From: LH-M37 sp032251315 | GTDB lineage: Bacteria > Pseudomonadota > Gammaproteobacteria > SZUA-229 | Assembly (NCBI GenBank): GCA_032251315.1 | Contig: JAVVEE010000051.1 | Location: 1-18,815, forward strand | Direction: 5' to 3' | DNA: 18,815 bases | In this document: positions 7,811 to 15,484 of the stretch, piece after piece | Position numbering within the stretch: the first letter of the stretch is position 1 | Layout: the number at the start of each line of letters is the position of its first letter | Made by a program: the position numbers and the translations under genes | Notes under the pieces: generated by a model | What the model saw: only the letters and a program-made list of their open reading frames with translations | Databases searched by the model: none | What the model was told of the DNA's origin: nothing

Positions 7811-9226
7811 ATGGCATTCATCAATCAAGATTTTCGTTTTAAAAAGACACCGGATAACAAGCACCCCCGCTTACGCTGGCTATTATTTGCGGGCGGCTGC
7901 GCTGTATTAGGGCTGGTTATTGCCAGCACCGGTAGCAATAAACAGACTGACGTGGCGCTAGCCGACGAACTGGACAACGCCGATCTGGATGCTGACCTTA
8001 AGCCCGCCTTTACTGAAGCTGAAGTATCGCCGGCCACGGCGGCACGCCTGAGTTTTGAGCTGACCCTGCCCGAGCTACAGGCTCAACAGAAAATCATCGA
8101 TGATATTAACAATGACGCCCCTAAACAGTGGCGCGAATTCAAAGTTAAATCGGGCGACAACCTCTCCAAATTATTCAATCGCGCCGGCATCAAACCGCAG
8201 CAGCTTGATGAAATGATGAAGTCGGGCAAAGAGGTTAAACAACTGGCCCGCATTTACCCCAACGACATTCTTCGCATCCTCATCGACGATGACCATAATT
8301 TATTAGGCCTGCGCTACGAAATCGACCACGAAACCTATCTGATGGTTGAACGCAAGAACGGCGCACTCGAAGCCAATTCCTTCAGCCATGACATTGAAAC
8401 CCGCACCGCTCATGCCAGCGGCGTCATCGATTCTTCACTGTTTCTCGCTGCACAGGAAGCGGGCATTTCACAAAATCTGATTATGGAACTGGCCGGCATC
8501 TTTGGCTGGGACATCGACTTCGCACTCGATATTCGCAAAGGCGATCACTTCACCGTACTGCATGAAGAGATCTACCGTAACGGCGAGAAAATCAAGGATG
8601 GCAACATTCTCACCGCCACCTTTAGCAGTCAGGGCAAGACCTATCAGGCGGTACGTTATACCAACCCGAAAACTAAACGCAGCGAATACTTCACCCCGGA
8701 CGGCAAGAGTATGCGTAAAGCTTTCTTGCGCTCACCGGTCAACTTCGCGCGTATCAGTTCAGGTTTTACCACCCGCCGTTATCACCCGATATTACATAAA
8801 TTCCGTTCTCACAAGGGCGTTGATTACGCCGCCAAACGCGGCACCCCGGTCGTCGCTTCCGGCGACGGCAAAGTTATCTTCAAAGGCACTAAAGGGGGGT
8901 ATGGCCGCGCCGTGATCATTCAGCATGGTACCAAGTACAATACGCTGTACGGACACTTGAACGGCTACCACCGCAAACTGCGCGTAGGCGCCAGAGTCAA
9001 GCAGGGCCAGGTCATTGCCTATCTGGGCAGCTCGGGTCTGGCAACCGGCCCGCATCTGCATTATGAGTTCCGCGTCAATGGTGTGCACCGTAACCCCCTG
9101 ACGGTGAAACTTCCGGTATCAACGCCTGTGCCTAAACAGTATCAGGCTGATTTCGAGCAGAAGACCACGCCGATACTGGCGCAGCTCGAACGACTCACCA
9201 GCACTCAGGTTGCTTTAAATAATTAA
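7811..9226 (+). CDS. M23 family murein DD-endopeptidase (MepM-like)
   Basis: A 471-residue envelope protein predicted to cut peptide cross-links in peptidoglycan, allowing new glycan insertion. A single N-terminal membrane segment (about 21-39) anchors it facing the periplasm. A LysM/OapA-like module follows (about 107-160, starting FKVKSGDNLSKLF), then a middle domain with GIFGWDIDFALDIRKGD (229-245). The LytM/M23 domain (about 311-432) has the zinc and catalytic set: H334 and D338 in HKGVD, H382 in YGHLN, and HLH at 415-417. All are intact, so it should be active rather than a degenerate activator such as EnvC. anmK starts 14 nt downstream, so the two are cotranscribed, linking wall cleavage to muropeptide recycling. 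MepM or a close homologue is the likely orthology. Confidence 0.93.
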   Translation: MAFINQDFRFKKTPDNKHPRLRWLLFAGGCAVLGLVIASTGSNKQTDVALADELDNADLDADLKPAFTEAEVSPATAARLSFELTLPELQAQQKIIDDINNDAPKQWREFKVKSGDNLSKLFNRAGIKPQQLDEMMKSGKEVKQLARIYPNDILRILIDDDHNLLGLRYEIDHETYLMVERKNGALEANSFSHDIETRTAHASGVIDSSLFLAAQEAGISQNLIMELAGIFGWDIDFALDIRKGDHFTVLHEEIYRNGEKIKDGNILTATFSSQGKTYQAVRYTNPKTKRSEYFTPDGKSMRKAFLRSPVNFARISSGFTTRRYHPILHKFRSHKGVDYAAKRGTPVVASGDGKVIFKGTKGGYGRAVIIQHGTKYNTLYGHLNGYHRKLRVGARVKQGQVIAYLGSSGLATGPHLHYEFRVNGVHRNPLTVKLPVSTPVPKQYQADFEQKTTPILAQLERLTSTQVALNN

Positions 9227-9240
9227 GCTGCATACAAGTC

Positions 9241-10383
9241 ATGTCTGATTATTATGTTGGTTTGATGTCGGGCACCAGCATGGACGGCATTGATGCAGTG
9301 GTGGTGGATTTTCCCAGCCCCCTCTCCAAAAAAACACCCCGACTTGTTTGTGCCTACAGTCATCCCTGGCCCGATGACGTTTATCAGCAACTCATGGCCA
9401 GTCGCGACATTCCCGACGCAGAGCTGCACCTGCTGCACGACCTGGACATCCGCCTCGGCACTATTTTTGCCGAAGCAACCCGGATCCTGCTGGACAAAGC
9501 CGAACTCAGCGCCGACGCTATCATTGCCATCGGTAATCACGGCCAGACCCTTCGCCATCGCCCCGATGCCAGCCGACCTTTTTCCTTGCAGATAGGTAAT
9601 GCCAAAACGCTGGCGCAACAAACGGGTATTCGCGTCATCAGTGATTTTCGCAGCGCGGACATAGCCGCCGGCGGCCAGGGTGCACCACTGGCACCCGCCT
9701 TCCATGCCGCTGTTTTCAGCAGTGAAACTGAGGCTCGAGGCGTGCTCAACATCGGCGGCATCGCCAATCTCACGGTATTACCCGCTGGCGCAGGTGGCGA
9801 CGAACATCCTGCCGTGATCGGCTTTGACACCGGCCCCGGCAATACCCTGATGGATGCCTGGATAACAAAGACCTGTGGCCTGAGTTTTGACGAAGATGGC
9901 GAGTTTGCGCGCACTGGTCAGATTAATGAGGAGTTGCTGAAGCGGTGCTTGAGCGATGCCTATTTCCACGCCCCACCGGCCAAAAGCACCGGCTTCGAAC
10001 TGTTCAATCTGGAGTGGCTGTCTGCACAGCTTGATCAGACCCCCAATTCAGCCACGCTCAGCAGCGCCGACATTCAGGCGACGCTGTGTGAACTAAGTGC
10101 TCGCAGCATCAGTGACGCTGTCAGCCGCTACGCGGAAAATATTCAACAACTGCTGGTCTGCGGGGGCGGCGTTCATAATGCGCATCTGATGGCGAGCATC
10201 CGTTCCGCCCTGCCCGAATGTCAGGTTGAATCGACGGAAGTTTGCGGCATTCACCCGGATTGGGTCGAAGCCATGGCATTTGCCTGGCTGGCTAAACGCC
10301 GGCTTAACAACCAGCCCGGCAATCTGCCCTCTGTCACCGGTGCCGCAACGGCGGTGATGCTGGGTCGGATCACCGGTTTCTGA
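9241..10383 (+). CDS. anmK: Anhydro-N-acetylmuramic acid kinase
   Basis: AnmK opens and phosphorylates 1,6-anhydroMurNAc to MurNAc-6-phosphate with ATP, in the cytoplasmic cell-wall recycling path. Family hallmarks are present: GLMSGTSMDGID at residues 7-18, GNHGQTLRHRP near 98-108, LNIGGIANLTVL (about 168-179), GFDTGPGNTLMD near 196-207 and CGGGVHN near 307-313. At 380 residues it is marginally longer than the usual ~370. It starts 14 nt after the M23 gene on the same strand, so both steps, muropeptide release and recovery, share a transcript. It converges on the citrate synthase gene. No clear terminator is seen in the 44-bp gap. Confidence 0.96.
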   Translation: MSDYYVGLMSGTSMDGIDAVVVDFPSPLSKKTPRLVCAYSHPWPDDVYQQLMASRDIPDAELHLLHDLDIRLGTIFAEATRILLDKAELSADAIIAIGNHGQTLRHRPDASRPFSLQIGNAKTLAQQTGIRVISDFRSADIAAGGQGAPLAPAFHAAVFSSETEARGVLNIGGIANLTVLPAGAGGDEHPAVIGFDTGPGNTLMDAWITKTCGLSFDEDGEFARTGQINEELLKRCLSDAYFHAPPAKSTGFELFNLEWLSAQLDQTPNSATLSSADIQATLCELSARSISDAVSRYAENIQQLLVCGGGVHNAHLMASIRSALPECQVESTEVCGIHPDWVEAMAFAWLAKRRLNNQPGNLPSVTGAATAVMLGRITGF

Positions 10384-10427
10384 GCGCTCTTCCCGCCCTC
10401 ATCAGCACCAACTAAAAAGCATCCGGG

Positions 10428-11582
10428 CTAACGCTTGTCCATGGGCACATAATCACGATAACCAAAGCCGGTATAGATCTGGGTTGGCCTGAATATCCGG
10501 TTATCACCCAGCTGCTCACGCCAGTGCGCCATCCAGCCGGCAACGCGTGAAACGGCGAAGATCGGGGTAAACTGGTCCGCAGGAATGCCCATCTCAGTAT
10601 ACAGAATCCCCGAGTAGTAATCGACATTGGGATACACGCCCTTGGGTCCCAGCTCTTTCTCACAGGCCTCTTCCAGTGCCAGCGCGGTTTCAAACAACGG
10701 GCTCAGATTGCCTTTTTTCTCAGCATAGTCGGCCATCATTTTCTGCAGAAAAATAGCGCGCGGGTCCTTGGTTTTGTATTCGCGGTGCCCCATGCCCCAG
10801 ATCACCTCTTTCTCAGCCAGCTTCATATCCAGCCAGTCCTTGACGTTTTCCGGGCGCCCGATCTCTTCCAGCATCTCCACCACCCGCTGATTAGCCCCGC
10901 CGTGCAGGGGGCCGGCGAGGGTGCCGATGGCTGCGGCAATAACCAGAAAGGGCGATGCCAGTGTCGACGCACAGACCATGGCCGCGAAGGTCGAGGCGTT
11001 GATGGTGTGTTCGGCGTGCAGCACCATACAGGCGTCCATAATACGCGCCTCATCAGGATCCGGCTCGCAGCCCTTAAACATGTATAGAAAATTTTCGGCG
11101 TGGGTCAGGTCTGTGCGCGGCTCGACCGGGTCATAGCCGTTACGGATGTGCTCCCACATGGCGACAATGGTGGCCATACGGGAAATAATTTTTACCGACA
11201 TGGAATGAATAAAATAGTCATCCTCTTCCTGATAACCATCAGTCAGGATATCACCACCGCCATAAAACATACCCAGACTGGCGACTGAGGTCTGTAGCAT
11301 CTCCATGGGGCTGCCGCTGTTGGGTAAATTCTTCATGATTTCGCGAACATTGTATTTGACCCGACGCTCGCCTCTCAGTTGCTGGTCGAAATCATCCAGT
11401 TCACTCTGGATGGGCAGACTGCCATCCAGCAGCAATAACGAGGTTTCTTCAAAAGTGCTGTTTTCCGCCAGATCACGAATATCATATCCCCGATACGCCA
11501 GCACACCTTCTTCACCATTAATCGATGAAATATTGGATTTTGTTGCAGGCACGCCTGCAAGACCGGGCAAATATTCGTTCAT
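10428..11582 (-). CDS. gltA: Citrate synthase family protein, compact 384-residue form
   Basis: Condenses acetyl-CoA with oxaloacetate (citrate synthase), or propionyl-CoA with oxaloacetate if it is a methylcitrate synthase. Active-site residues are visible: H192 in LHAEHTINASTF, H227 in GPLHGGANQ, GMGHREY at 263-269, the catalytic aspartate D321 in PNVDYYSG, and arginines R346 (SRVAGW) and R355 (HWREQ). At 384 residues it lacks the ~45-residue N-terminal extension of the E. coli-type hexameric, NADH-inhibited enzyme. It resembles the shorter CitZ/PrpC-like group. No prpB, prpD or acnD neighbour is present, so I favour citrate synthase. The ATG is preceded by GGGAA. It is a single gene with the erpA terminator upstream, and it interrupts the otherwise familiar anmK-erpA neighbourhood. 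Confidence 0.88.
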   Translation of the reverse strand: MNEYLPGLAGVPATKSNISSINGEEGVLAYRGYDIRDLAENSTFEETSLLLLDGSLPIQSELDDFDQQLRGERRVKYNVREIMKNLPNSGSPMEMLQTSVASLGMFYGGGDILTDGYQEEDDYFIHSMSVKIISRMATIVAMWEHIRNGYDPVEPRTDLTHAENFLYMFKGCEPDPDEARIMDACMVLHAEHTINASTFAAMVCASTLASPFLVIAAAIGTLAGPLHGGANQRVVEMLEEIGRPENVKDWLDMKLAEKEVIWGMGHREYKTKDPRAIFLQKMMADYAEKKGNLSPLFETALALEEACEKELGPKGVYPNVDYYSGILYTEMGIPADQFTPIFAVSRVAGWMAHWREQLGDNRIFRPTQIYTGFGYRDYVPMDKR

Positions 11583-11646
11583 AGTAAATTCCCATAAAAA
11601 CAGCCGTATAGCTTAACAAACAACACGTTAAATGTATTCCACAACG

Positions 11647-11674
11647 AAAAAAAAGCGCACCATGCGCTTTTTTT
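11647..11674 (-). terminator. Rho-independent terminator downstream of erpA
   Basis: Perfect stem GCGCA/TGCGC with a 3-nt loop, flanked by eight A on one side and seven T on the other. On the minus strand it follows the erpA stop by 24 nt and ends in eight U. The A and T tracts make it usable from either direction, but the only transcript approaching is erpA. Confidence 0.9.
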
Positions 11675-11697
11675 ACAAACTCATCTGACTGAGCCGA

Positions 11698-12072
11698 TTA
11701 GATGGAAAAGGAGGAGCCGCAGCCGCAGGTGGTTTTAGCGTTAGGGTTACTAATGACAAAACGCGCACCTTCCAGTCCTTCCAGATAATCCACCTCCGAA
11801 CCGGCCAGATACTGCATGCTCATGGTATCGACCAGCATGGTCACACCATCCTTTTCCACCTGGACATCATCGTCCTCCACCTTCTCAGCCAGATCAAAGC
11901 CGTACTGAAAACCGGAACAGCCACCACCGCTGACAATAACGCGTAATTTCAGATTTGGATTACCCTCCTCTTCGATCAGCTTCTTGATTTTAGCGGCTGC
12001 TGACTCTGTCAATCCCGCCGTCTGCTCAACCGCAGAGGGTCTGGGGCTGAAGGAAACTTGAATACTACTCAT
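11698..12072 (-). CDS. erpA: Iron-sulfur cluster carrier/insertion protein ErpA
   Basis: An A-type carrier that receives Fe-S clusters from the assembly scaffold and passes them to apo-enzymes such as those of isoprenoid synthesis and respiration. It has 124 residues (E. coli 114). The three ligand cysteines are in place: C52 in SGGGCSGF, and C116 and C118 in TTCGCGSSF. The first ~15 residues (MSSIQVSFSPRPSAV) are a non-conserved extension, usual in non-enteric species. It has its own promoter with an IscR-like operator (12120-12153) and a strong terminator, so it is a single-gene unit between the bactofilin and citrate synthase genes. The ribosome binding site is weak (GGTG about 8 nt before ATG). 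Confidence 0.96.
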   Translation of the reverse strand: MSSIQVSFSPRPSAVEQTAGLTESAAAKIKKLIEEEGNPNLKLRVIVSGGGCSGFQYGFDLAEKVEDDDVQVEKDGVTMLVDTMSMQYLAGSEVDYLEGLEGARFVISNPNAKTTCGCGSSFSI

Positions 12073-12119
12073 AATTCAACACCATTACTGTCTGCCAATG
12101 CAAATAATCTCATGTCGCT

Positions 12120-12153
12120 AATGTAGCATTACCTGAGTAAAACAGTCAAGTAT
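12120..12153 (-). promoter_or_regulatory. erpA promoter with IscR type 1-like operator
   Basis: On the minus strand, -35 TTGACT (12144-12149), an 18-bp spacer and -10 TACATT (12120-12125) preceded by TGC, an extended -10. The 25-bp stretch 12129-12153 reads ATACTTGACTG then TTTTACTC then AGGTAA. By eye it matches the published IscR type 1 consensus (ATASYYGACTRWWW, YAGTC, RRSTAT) at 23 of 25 positions and covers the -35 box. In E. coli, holo-[2Fe-2S] IscR represses from such sites when clusters are plentiful. An iscR gene is not in this window, so regulation by IscR is inferred. Confidence 0.65.
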
Positions 12154-12184
12154 TAGACCGCTTCACTTTCAGATTGCTTCGCAA

Positions 12185-12619
12185 TTAAACCGGCTCGGTG
12201 CCGCGCAAATTCTCATCGTCCACTTCGTCTGAAACATAATGTTCCAGCCGTTTCTTCTCACTTTCATGCACCATTTTGCCGTTGACTTCAGCGCCGCTGG
12301 CCATCTCCAGCAAACTGTAGTGCACATTACCGGTAATACGCGCTCCACCGGAAAGCTCCAGTTTTTCACTGGCGTAAACATTGCCGATCACTTCACCATT
12401 GATAATGGCGTAGGAGACGCTGATATCGCCCTCCACCCGGCCCTTATCACTGATAATGAATACCGAATTACCACCGACTTCCGCCATCGCATTGCCGATT
12501 ATTTTTCCGTCCAGATGCAAGCCACCGCTGAATTTAACGTCGCCGTGTATCTCTATATCCTGCCCGATCAAAGTCTCTATTTTAGATGATCGTACTTTAT
12601 TTTTACTATTGCCCCACAT
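12185..12619 (-). CDS. Bactofilin family cytoskeletal protein
   Basis: A 144-residue polymer-forming protein. Bactofilins build nucleotide-independent filaments through a right-handed beta-helix and position cell-wall enzymes. The central region (about residues 18-115) shows the repetitive hydrophobic/glycine pattern typical of the fold: IEIHGDVKFSGGLHLDGKI, then GRVEGDISV, GEVIGNVYA and ARITGNVHY. The N-terminus is short and basic (MWGNSKNKVRSSK) and the C-terminus is charged. There is no transmembrane segment. It begins 3 nt after the stop of the DUF6776-like gene with a good ribosome binding site (GGAGGAGAG), so it is the third gene of the argC - DUF6776 - bactofilin unit. The neighbouring membrane coiled-coil protein is a plausible partner. 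Confidence 0.92.
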   Translation of the reverse strand: MWGNSKNKVRSSKIETLIGQDIEIHGDVKFSGGLHLDGKIIGNAMAEVGGNSVFIISDKGRVEGDISVSYAIINGEVIGNVYASEKLELSGGARITGNVHYSLLEMASGAEVNGKMVHESEKKRLEHYVSDEVDDENLRGTEPV

Positions 12620-12622
12620 ATT

Positions 12623-13363
12623 TCACTCTCCTCCTGCTGTTAAATCCGCCCATGAATATTGTTCGTCTATCGGATCAAGTTTGCCGGAATTGGGCTTGAC
12701 TTGAACCCGCATAAAATCCGGCTGAAATGCCTCCGGCAACGTCATGGTACCGCTGAATTTCTGAAAATATTTGAAACCGAAACGAAAGGGCTTTGCGGCC
12801 TCTTCGGAAATCTCGGTCAGTTTAATTGTTTTTGTAAGCCCGGCTTCAGTGCCCTCGAACATCACTTCGATCGTGCCTCTGGCTAAATTATCATTGCGCC
12901 CCTGCTGGATGACCGTGATCTGATACTGATAGTTACCACTAATTGCAGCCGGTCTAAGCTGAATGGCCTGTATCGTCAAACTCCGTTTGCTGTCGCCCGG
13001 CGAAACAATACTTTTATAGAACGCCAGTTCCTTGCGAAGTTCCAGCGATTCGGCCTGAGCCTTAGTCAGCAAAACCTTAAGCTGCTCAGAGGCGCCATCA
13101 TCAATCGTGCTATTACGCTCAAGAATCACCGCCTGGCGCTCATTGATCGTATTCTGGGACTGCAATTGCGAAATCTGACGCTCCAGATCTTCAATATAAA
13201 TAATTGCCTCGGCTTTATCGTAACCCGCCGCCCGTTGCCCGTAGGCAAAAGCCAGCCACATCATCAGTGCGATGACGGCTAACAAAACAACAAAACTCAA
13301 CACCCACAAAAATGGGCGCTGAACAGGAATTATAATTTTATTCTGTAACGGTCGGTAATTCAT
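12623..13363 (-). CDS. Membrane-anchored coiled-coil protein (DUF6776-like)
   Basis: Function unknown; 246 residues. A basic N-terminus is followed by one strong membrane segment (about 18-40). A heptad-rich coiled coil follows (about 48-118, containing YIEDLERQISQLQSQ), and then a beta-rich C-terminal domain (about 127-225) with no catalytic motif I recognise. The topology predicts a periplasmic coiled coil. The family name is recalled from homologues found beside bactofilin or argC in gammaproteobacteria and is not verified. Its ATG overlaps the argC stop in TGATG, and the bactofilin gene follows after 3 nt, so translation of all three is likely coupled. Together with the single TM and coiled coil this suggests a membrane tether for bactofilin polymers, which is inference. 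Confidence 0.8.
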   Translation of the reverse strand: MNYRPLQNKIIIPVQRPFLWVLSFVVLLAVIALMMWLAFAYGQRAAGYDKAEAIIYIEDLERQISQLQSQNTINERQAVILERNSTIDDGASEQLKVLLTKAQAESLELRKELAFYKSIVSPGDSKRSLTIQAIQLRPAAISGNYQYQITVIQQGRNDNLARGTIEVMFEGTEAGLTKTIKLTEISEEAAKPFRFGFKYFQKFSGTMTLPEAFQPDFMRVQVKPNSGKLDPIDEQYSWADLTAGGE

Positions 13364-14394
13364 CAGGGCAACAGAGCCGGTCGATCAAGACCCGCCGCCT
13401 CTTCCAGTCCAAACATAATATTCATATTCTGAATCGCCTGCCCTGCCGCGCCCTTGACCAGATTATCAATCACCGAAGAGACCACCACCGTGTCTCCGCC
13501 CTGCGGCTGAAACACGGCAATCCTGCAAAAATTCGACCCGCGCACCGTACGTGTTTCCGGAGCAGCGCCTTTCGGCAGGACATCGACAAAAGGCTCATCT
13601 TTATAGCGCTCGACATAAAGCGCATGCAAATCGACCCCGGGGTTTTTAAGCACCGCATACAGACTGGTTTCGATGCCCCGAATCATGGGCACCAGATGCG
13701 GCACAAAAGTAACACCCACTGCATGCCCCGCCACACCGTTCAGAACTTCGCGAACTTCAGGCAGGTGCCGGTGCCCATCCACGGCATACGGCTTGAAGTT
13801 TTCCGAGGCTTCACACAACAGCGTTGCCACATTGGCACCGCGACCGGCACCACTGACACCGGACTTACCATCCACGATCAGGTGCTGATCATCGACTAGG
13901 GCATTTTCAATCAGCGGTAAAAAGCCCAGACCGATCGCCGTCGGGTAACAGCCCGGATTGGCCACTACTTTCGCACAGCGAATCGCCTCGCGATTCAGCT
14001 CGGGCAGACCGTAGACCGCATCCACCAGCAGCTCTTTGCAGGCATGCTCCATGCCATACCAGCTTTCCCATTCGGCGCTGTCTTTCAATCTGAAATCCGC
14101 CGCCAGATCAATCACCCGGGTGCCCTGTGCGAGCAGCTCAGGCACCATTTTCATGGCGGTGCCATTGGGCGTAGCAAAGAACACCACGTCGCAGGCACCA
14201 AGTGTTTTCACATCCGGCTCAGTAAAACAGAGATCGGTAAAACCGCGCAGATTGGGAAACATCTCCGCCACCGGCACACCCGCTTCCGAGCGCGAAGTTA
14301 CGTATTTCAAACTCACCTGCGGATGCGACACCAGCAGGCGTAATAGTTCAACGCCGGCGTAACCGGTGCCGCCTACGATACCTATGGAAATCAC
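13363..14394 (-). CDS. argC: N-acetyl-gamma-glutamyl-phosphate reductase
   Basis: ArgC reduces N-acetylglutamyl phosphate to the semialdehyde with NADPH, the third step of arginine synthesis. It has 343 residues, the usual length. The NADP-binding motif GIVGGTGYAGVELLRLL (5-21) and the active-site cysteine C149 in ANPGCYPTA are present, along with GLPELNR (129-135) and the KSGVSGAGR loop. The start codon is GTG at 14392-14394, chosen because MISIGIVGGTGY matches the family and AGGA lies about 7 nt upstream. There is no good ATG nearby. It heads the argC - DUF6776 - bactofilin unit with a 1-nt stop/start overlap. No other arg gene is in the window, so argC is separated from the rest of the pathway, as is common in this class. 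Confidence 0.97.
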   Translation of the reverse strand: MISIGIVGGTGYAGVELLRLLVSHPQVSLKYVTSRSEAGVPVAEMFPNLRGFTDLCFTEPDVKTLGACDVVFFATPNGTAMKMVPELLAQGTRVIDLAADFRLKDSAEWESWYGMEHACKELLVDAVYGLPELNREAIRCAKVVANPGCYPTAIGLGFLPLIENALVDDQHLIVDGKSGVSGAGRGANVATLLCEASENFKPYAVDGHRHLPEVREVLNGVAGHAVGVTFVPHLVPMIRGIETSLYAVLKNPGVDLHALYVERYKDEPFVDVLPKGAAPETRTVRGSNFCRIAVFQPQGGDTVVVSSVIDNLVKGAAGQAIQNMNIMFGLEEAAGLDRPALLP

Positions 14395-14406
14395 GCCTGG
14401 TCCTCT

Positions 14407-14420
14407 CTTATCATTATCAT
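14407..14420. promoter_or_regulatory. Weak Fur-box-like sequence in the argC/hemJ divergent region
   Basis: On the minus strand, ATGATAATGATAAG gives adjoining GATAAT and GATAAG hexamers. The best 19-bp register matches the Fur consensus at about 13 of 19 positions by eye. A/T-rich DNA produces such matches by chance. Confidence 0.25.
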
Positions 14421-14478
14421 TTTAGAGTTTCGCCTGTATTTATTTTTAACACTGTTCTTTACCTTCATAGCAAGGGGC

Positions 14479-14506
14479 TTGCTGAATACCGCAAGCGCTG
14501 TATTAT
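14479..14506 (+). promoter_or_regulatory. Candidate hemJ promoter overlapping a small dyad
   Basis: TTGCTG (14479-14484), a 16-bp spacer and TATTAT (14501-14506) lie upstream of the hemJ start at 14539. A perfect 6-bp inverted repeat, GCTTGC (14477-14482) and GCAAGC (14491-14496), overlaps the -35 and the spacer, so it could be an operator. Confidence 0.35.
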
Positions 14507-14538
14507 GAAGCTTTGGATTAGTGTAGCGGGTTATCAGA

Positions 14539-14961
14539 ATGTTGTGGGTTAAAGCTTTTCATATTATTTTTATGGTGACGTGGTTCGCCGCTTTATTCTA
14601 TTTACCACGGCTCTATGTCTATCATGCCGCCGCTGAGGATTCTATCAGCCATGAACGCTTCAAGATCATGGAGCGCAAATTATTTTGGGGCATCGCCACC
14701 CCCGGCGCCATTATCACTATCGCCCTGGGCTTCTGGCTAGCCTCTTATTTCCCTCATATTTATGCCAGCAGCTGGTTTCAGGCCAAGCTGGCGCTGGTCA
14801 CGCTGCTGGTCGTCTATCACCTGTGGTGTGGCAAGCTGCTGAACGATTTCAAAAATGACCGCAACACCCATTCGCACAAATGGTACCGCGTTTTTAATGA
14901 ACTGCCGGTGTTCGCCCTTATCGCCGTTATCCTGCTGGTCGAATTGCAGCCGACTTTTTAA
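14539..14961 (+). CDS. hemJ: HemJ-type protoporphyrinogen IX oxidase
   Basis: HemJ oxidises protoporphyrinogen IX to protoporphyrin IX, the penultimate step of heme synthesis, in the inner membrane. A 140-residue hydrophobic protein with about four membrane segments (approximately 3-24, 52-72, 80-100 and 119-137). Family marks include the early histidine in KAFHIIFMVTWFAALFYLPRLYVYH (conserved H8 and the RL.VYH segment), RKLFWGIATPGAI, and the FQAKLALV...YH stretch. Length and motifs fit the short bacterial HemJ family (formerly UPF0093) well. It is divergent from argC, an arrangement I recall in pseudomonads, and is monocistronic. The ribosome binding site is weak. No hemG or hemY gene is in the window. 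Confidence 0.9.
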   Translation: MLWVKAFHIIFMVTWFAALFYLPRLYVYHAAAEDSISHERFKIMERKLFWGIATPGAIITIALGFWLASYFPHIYASSWFQAKLALVTLLVVYHLWCGKLLNDFKNDRNTHSHKWYRVFNELPVFALIAVILLVELQPTF

Positions 14962-15000
14962 ATAATGCCGGGAGGCTGTCGGGTTTAAGATCTCATAAGT

Positions 15001-15468
15001 TTATAGAAAAGGCTCCAGCTCTTTCAACGCCTGTTTATAGACCTCGCGCTTGAAGGAAATAATCTCCTCCACCGGTGACCAGTAATCCACCCAGCGCCAA
15101 CGATCGAACTCCGGCTTGTCACAGTCGGTCAGATTAAAATCATTTTCAGTGCCGACCAGTTTCAGGCCAAACCAGATCTGTTTCTGGCCGATACAGAGCG
15201 GCTTTGAATGCCGCCGTAGCAGATTTTCGGGAATACGGTAGCGCAACCAGTCCCGGGTTTGACCCGCCACTTCAACGTGCTCCGGCATCAAACCGGTCTC
15301 CTCCTGTAGCTCCCGGTACATCGCCTCCATGGGCGATTCATTTTTATCGATACCGCCCTGCGGAAACTGCCAGGCATCCTGACCACAACGCCGCGCCCAG
15401 AAGACCTTGCCATCAGGATTGCTCAAGACAATCCCAACATTTGACCTATAACCTTTTGAATCAATCAC
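15001..15468 (-). CDS. rppH: RNA pyrophosphohydrolase (Nudix)
   Basis: RppH removes pyrophosphate from 5'-triphosphorylated mRNA, opening it to RNase E decay. It has 155 residues. A complete Nudix box is visible: GGIDKNE followed by SPMEAMYRELQEETGL (GX5EX7REUXEEXGU). The N-terminus GYRSNVGIVLSNPDGKVFWARR and the WQFPQGG segment are specific to RppH among Nudix enzymes. The start codon is GTG at 15466-15468, with AGGTG upstream; MIDSKGYRSNVGI matches the E. coli N-terminus. The leader contains a strong hairpin (15485-15515). It is divergent from the HAD phosphatase gene, a pairing I recall near ptsP in related genomes, but ptsP is not here. Confidence 0.96.
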   Translation of the reverse strand: MIDSKGYRSNVGIVLSNPDGKVFWARRCGQDAWQFPQGGIDKNESPMEAMYRELQEETGLMPEHVEVAGQTRDWLRYRIPENLLRRHSKPLCIGQKQIWFGLKLVGTENDFNLTDCDKPEFDRWRWVDYWSPVEEIISFKREVYKQALKELEPFL

Positions 15469-15484
15469 TTAAAAACCACCTATG

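Noticed and set aside
10384..10427. Terminator between convergent anmK and the citrate synthase gene
   Set aside because: Only a 4-bp pairing (AAGC/GCTT) before a T-run could be found, which is too weak to call.
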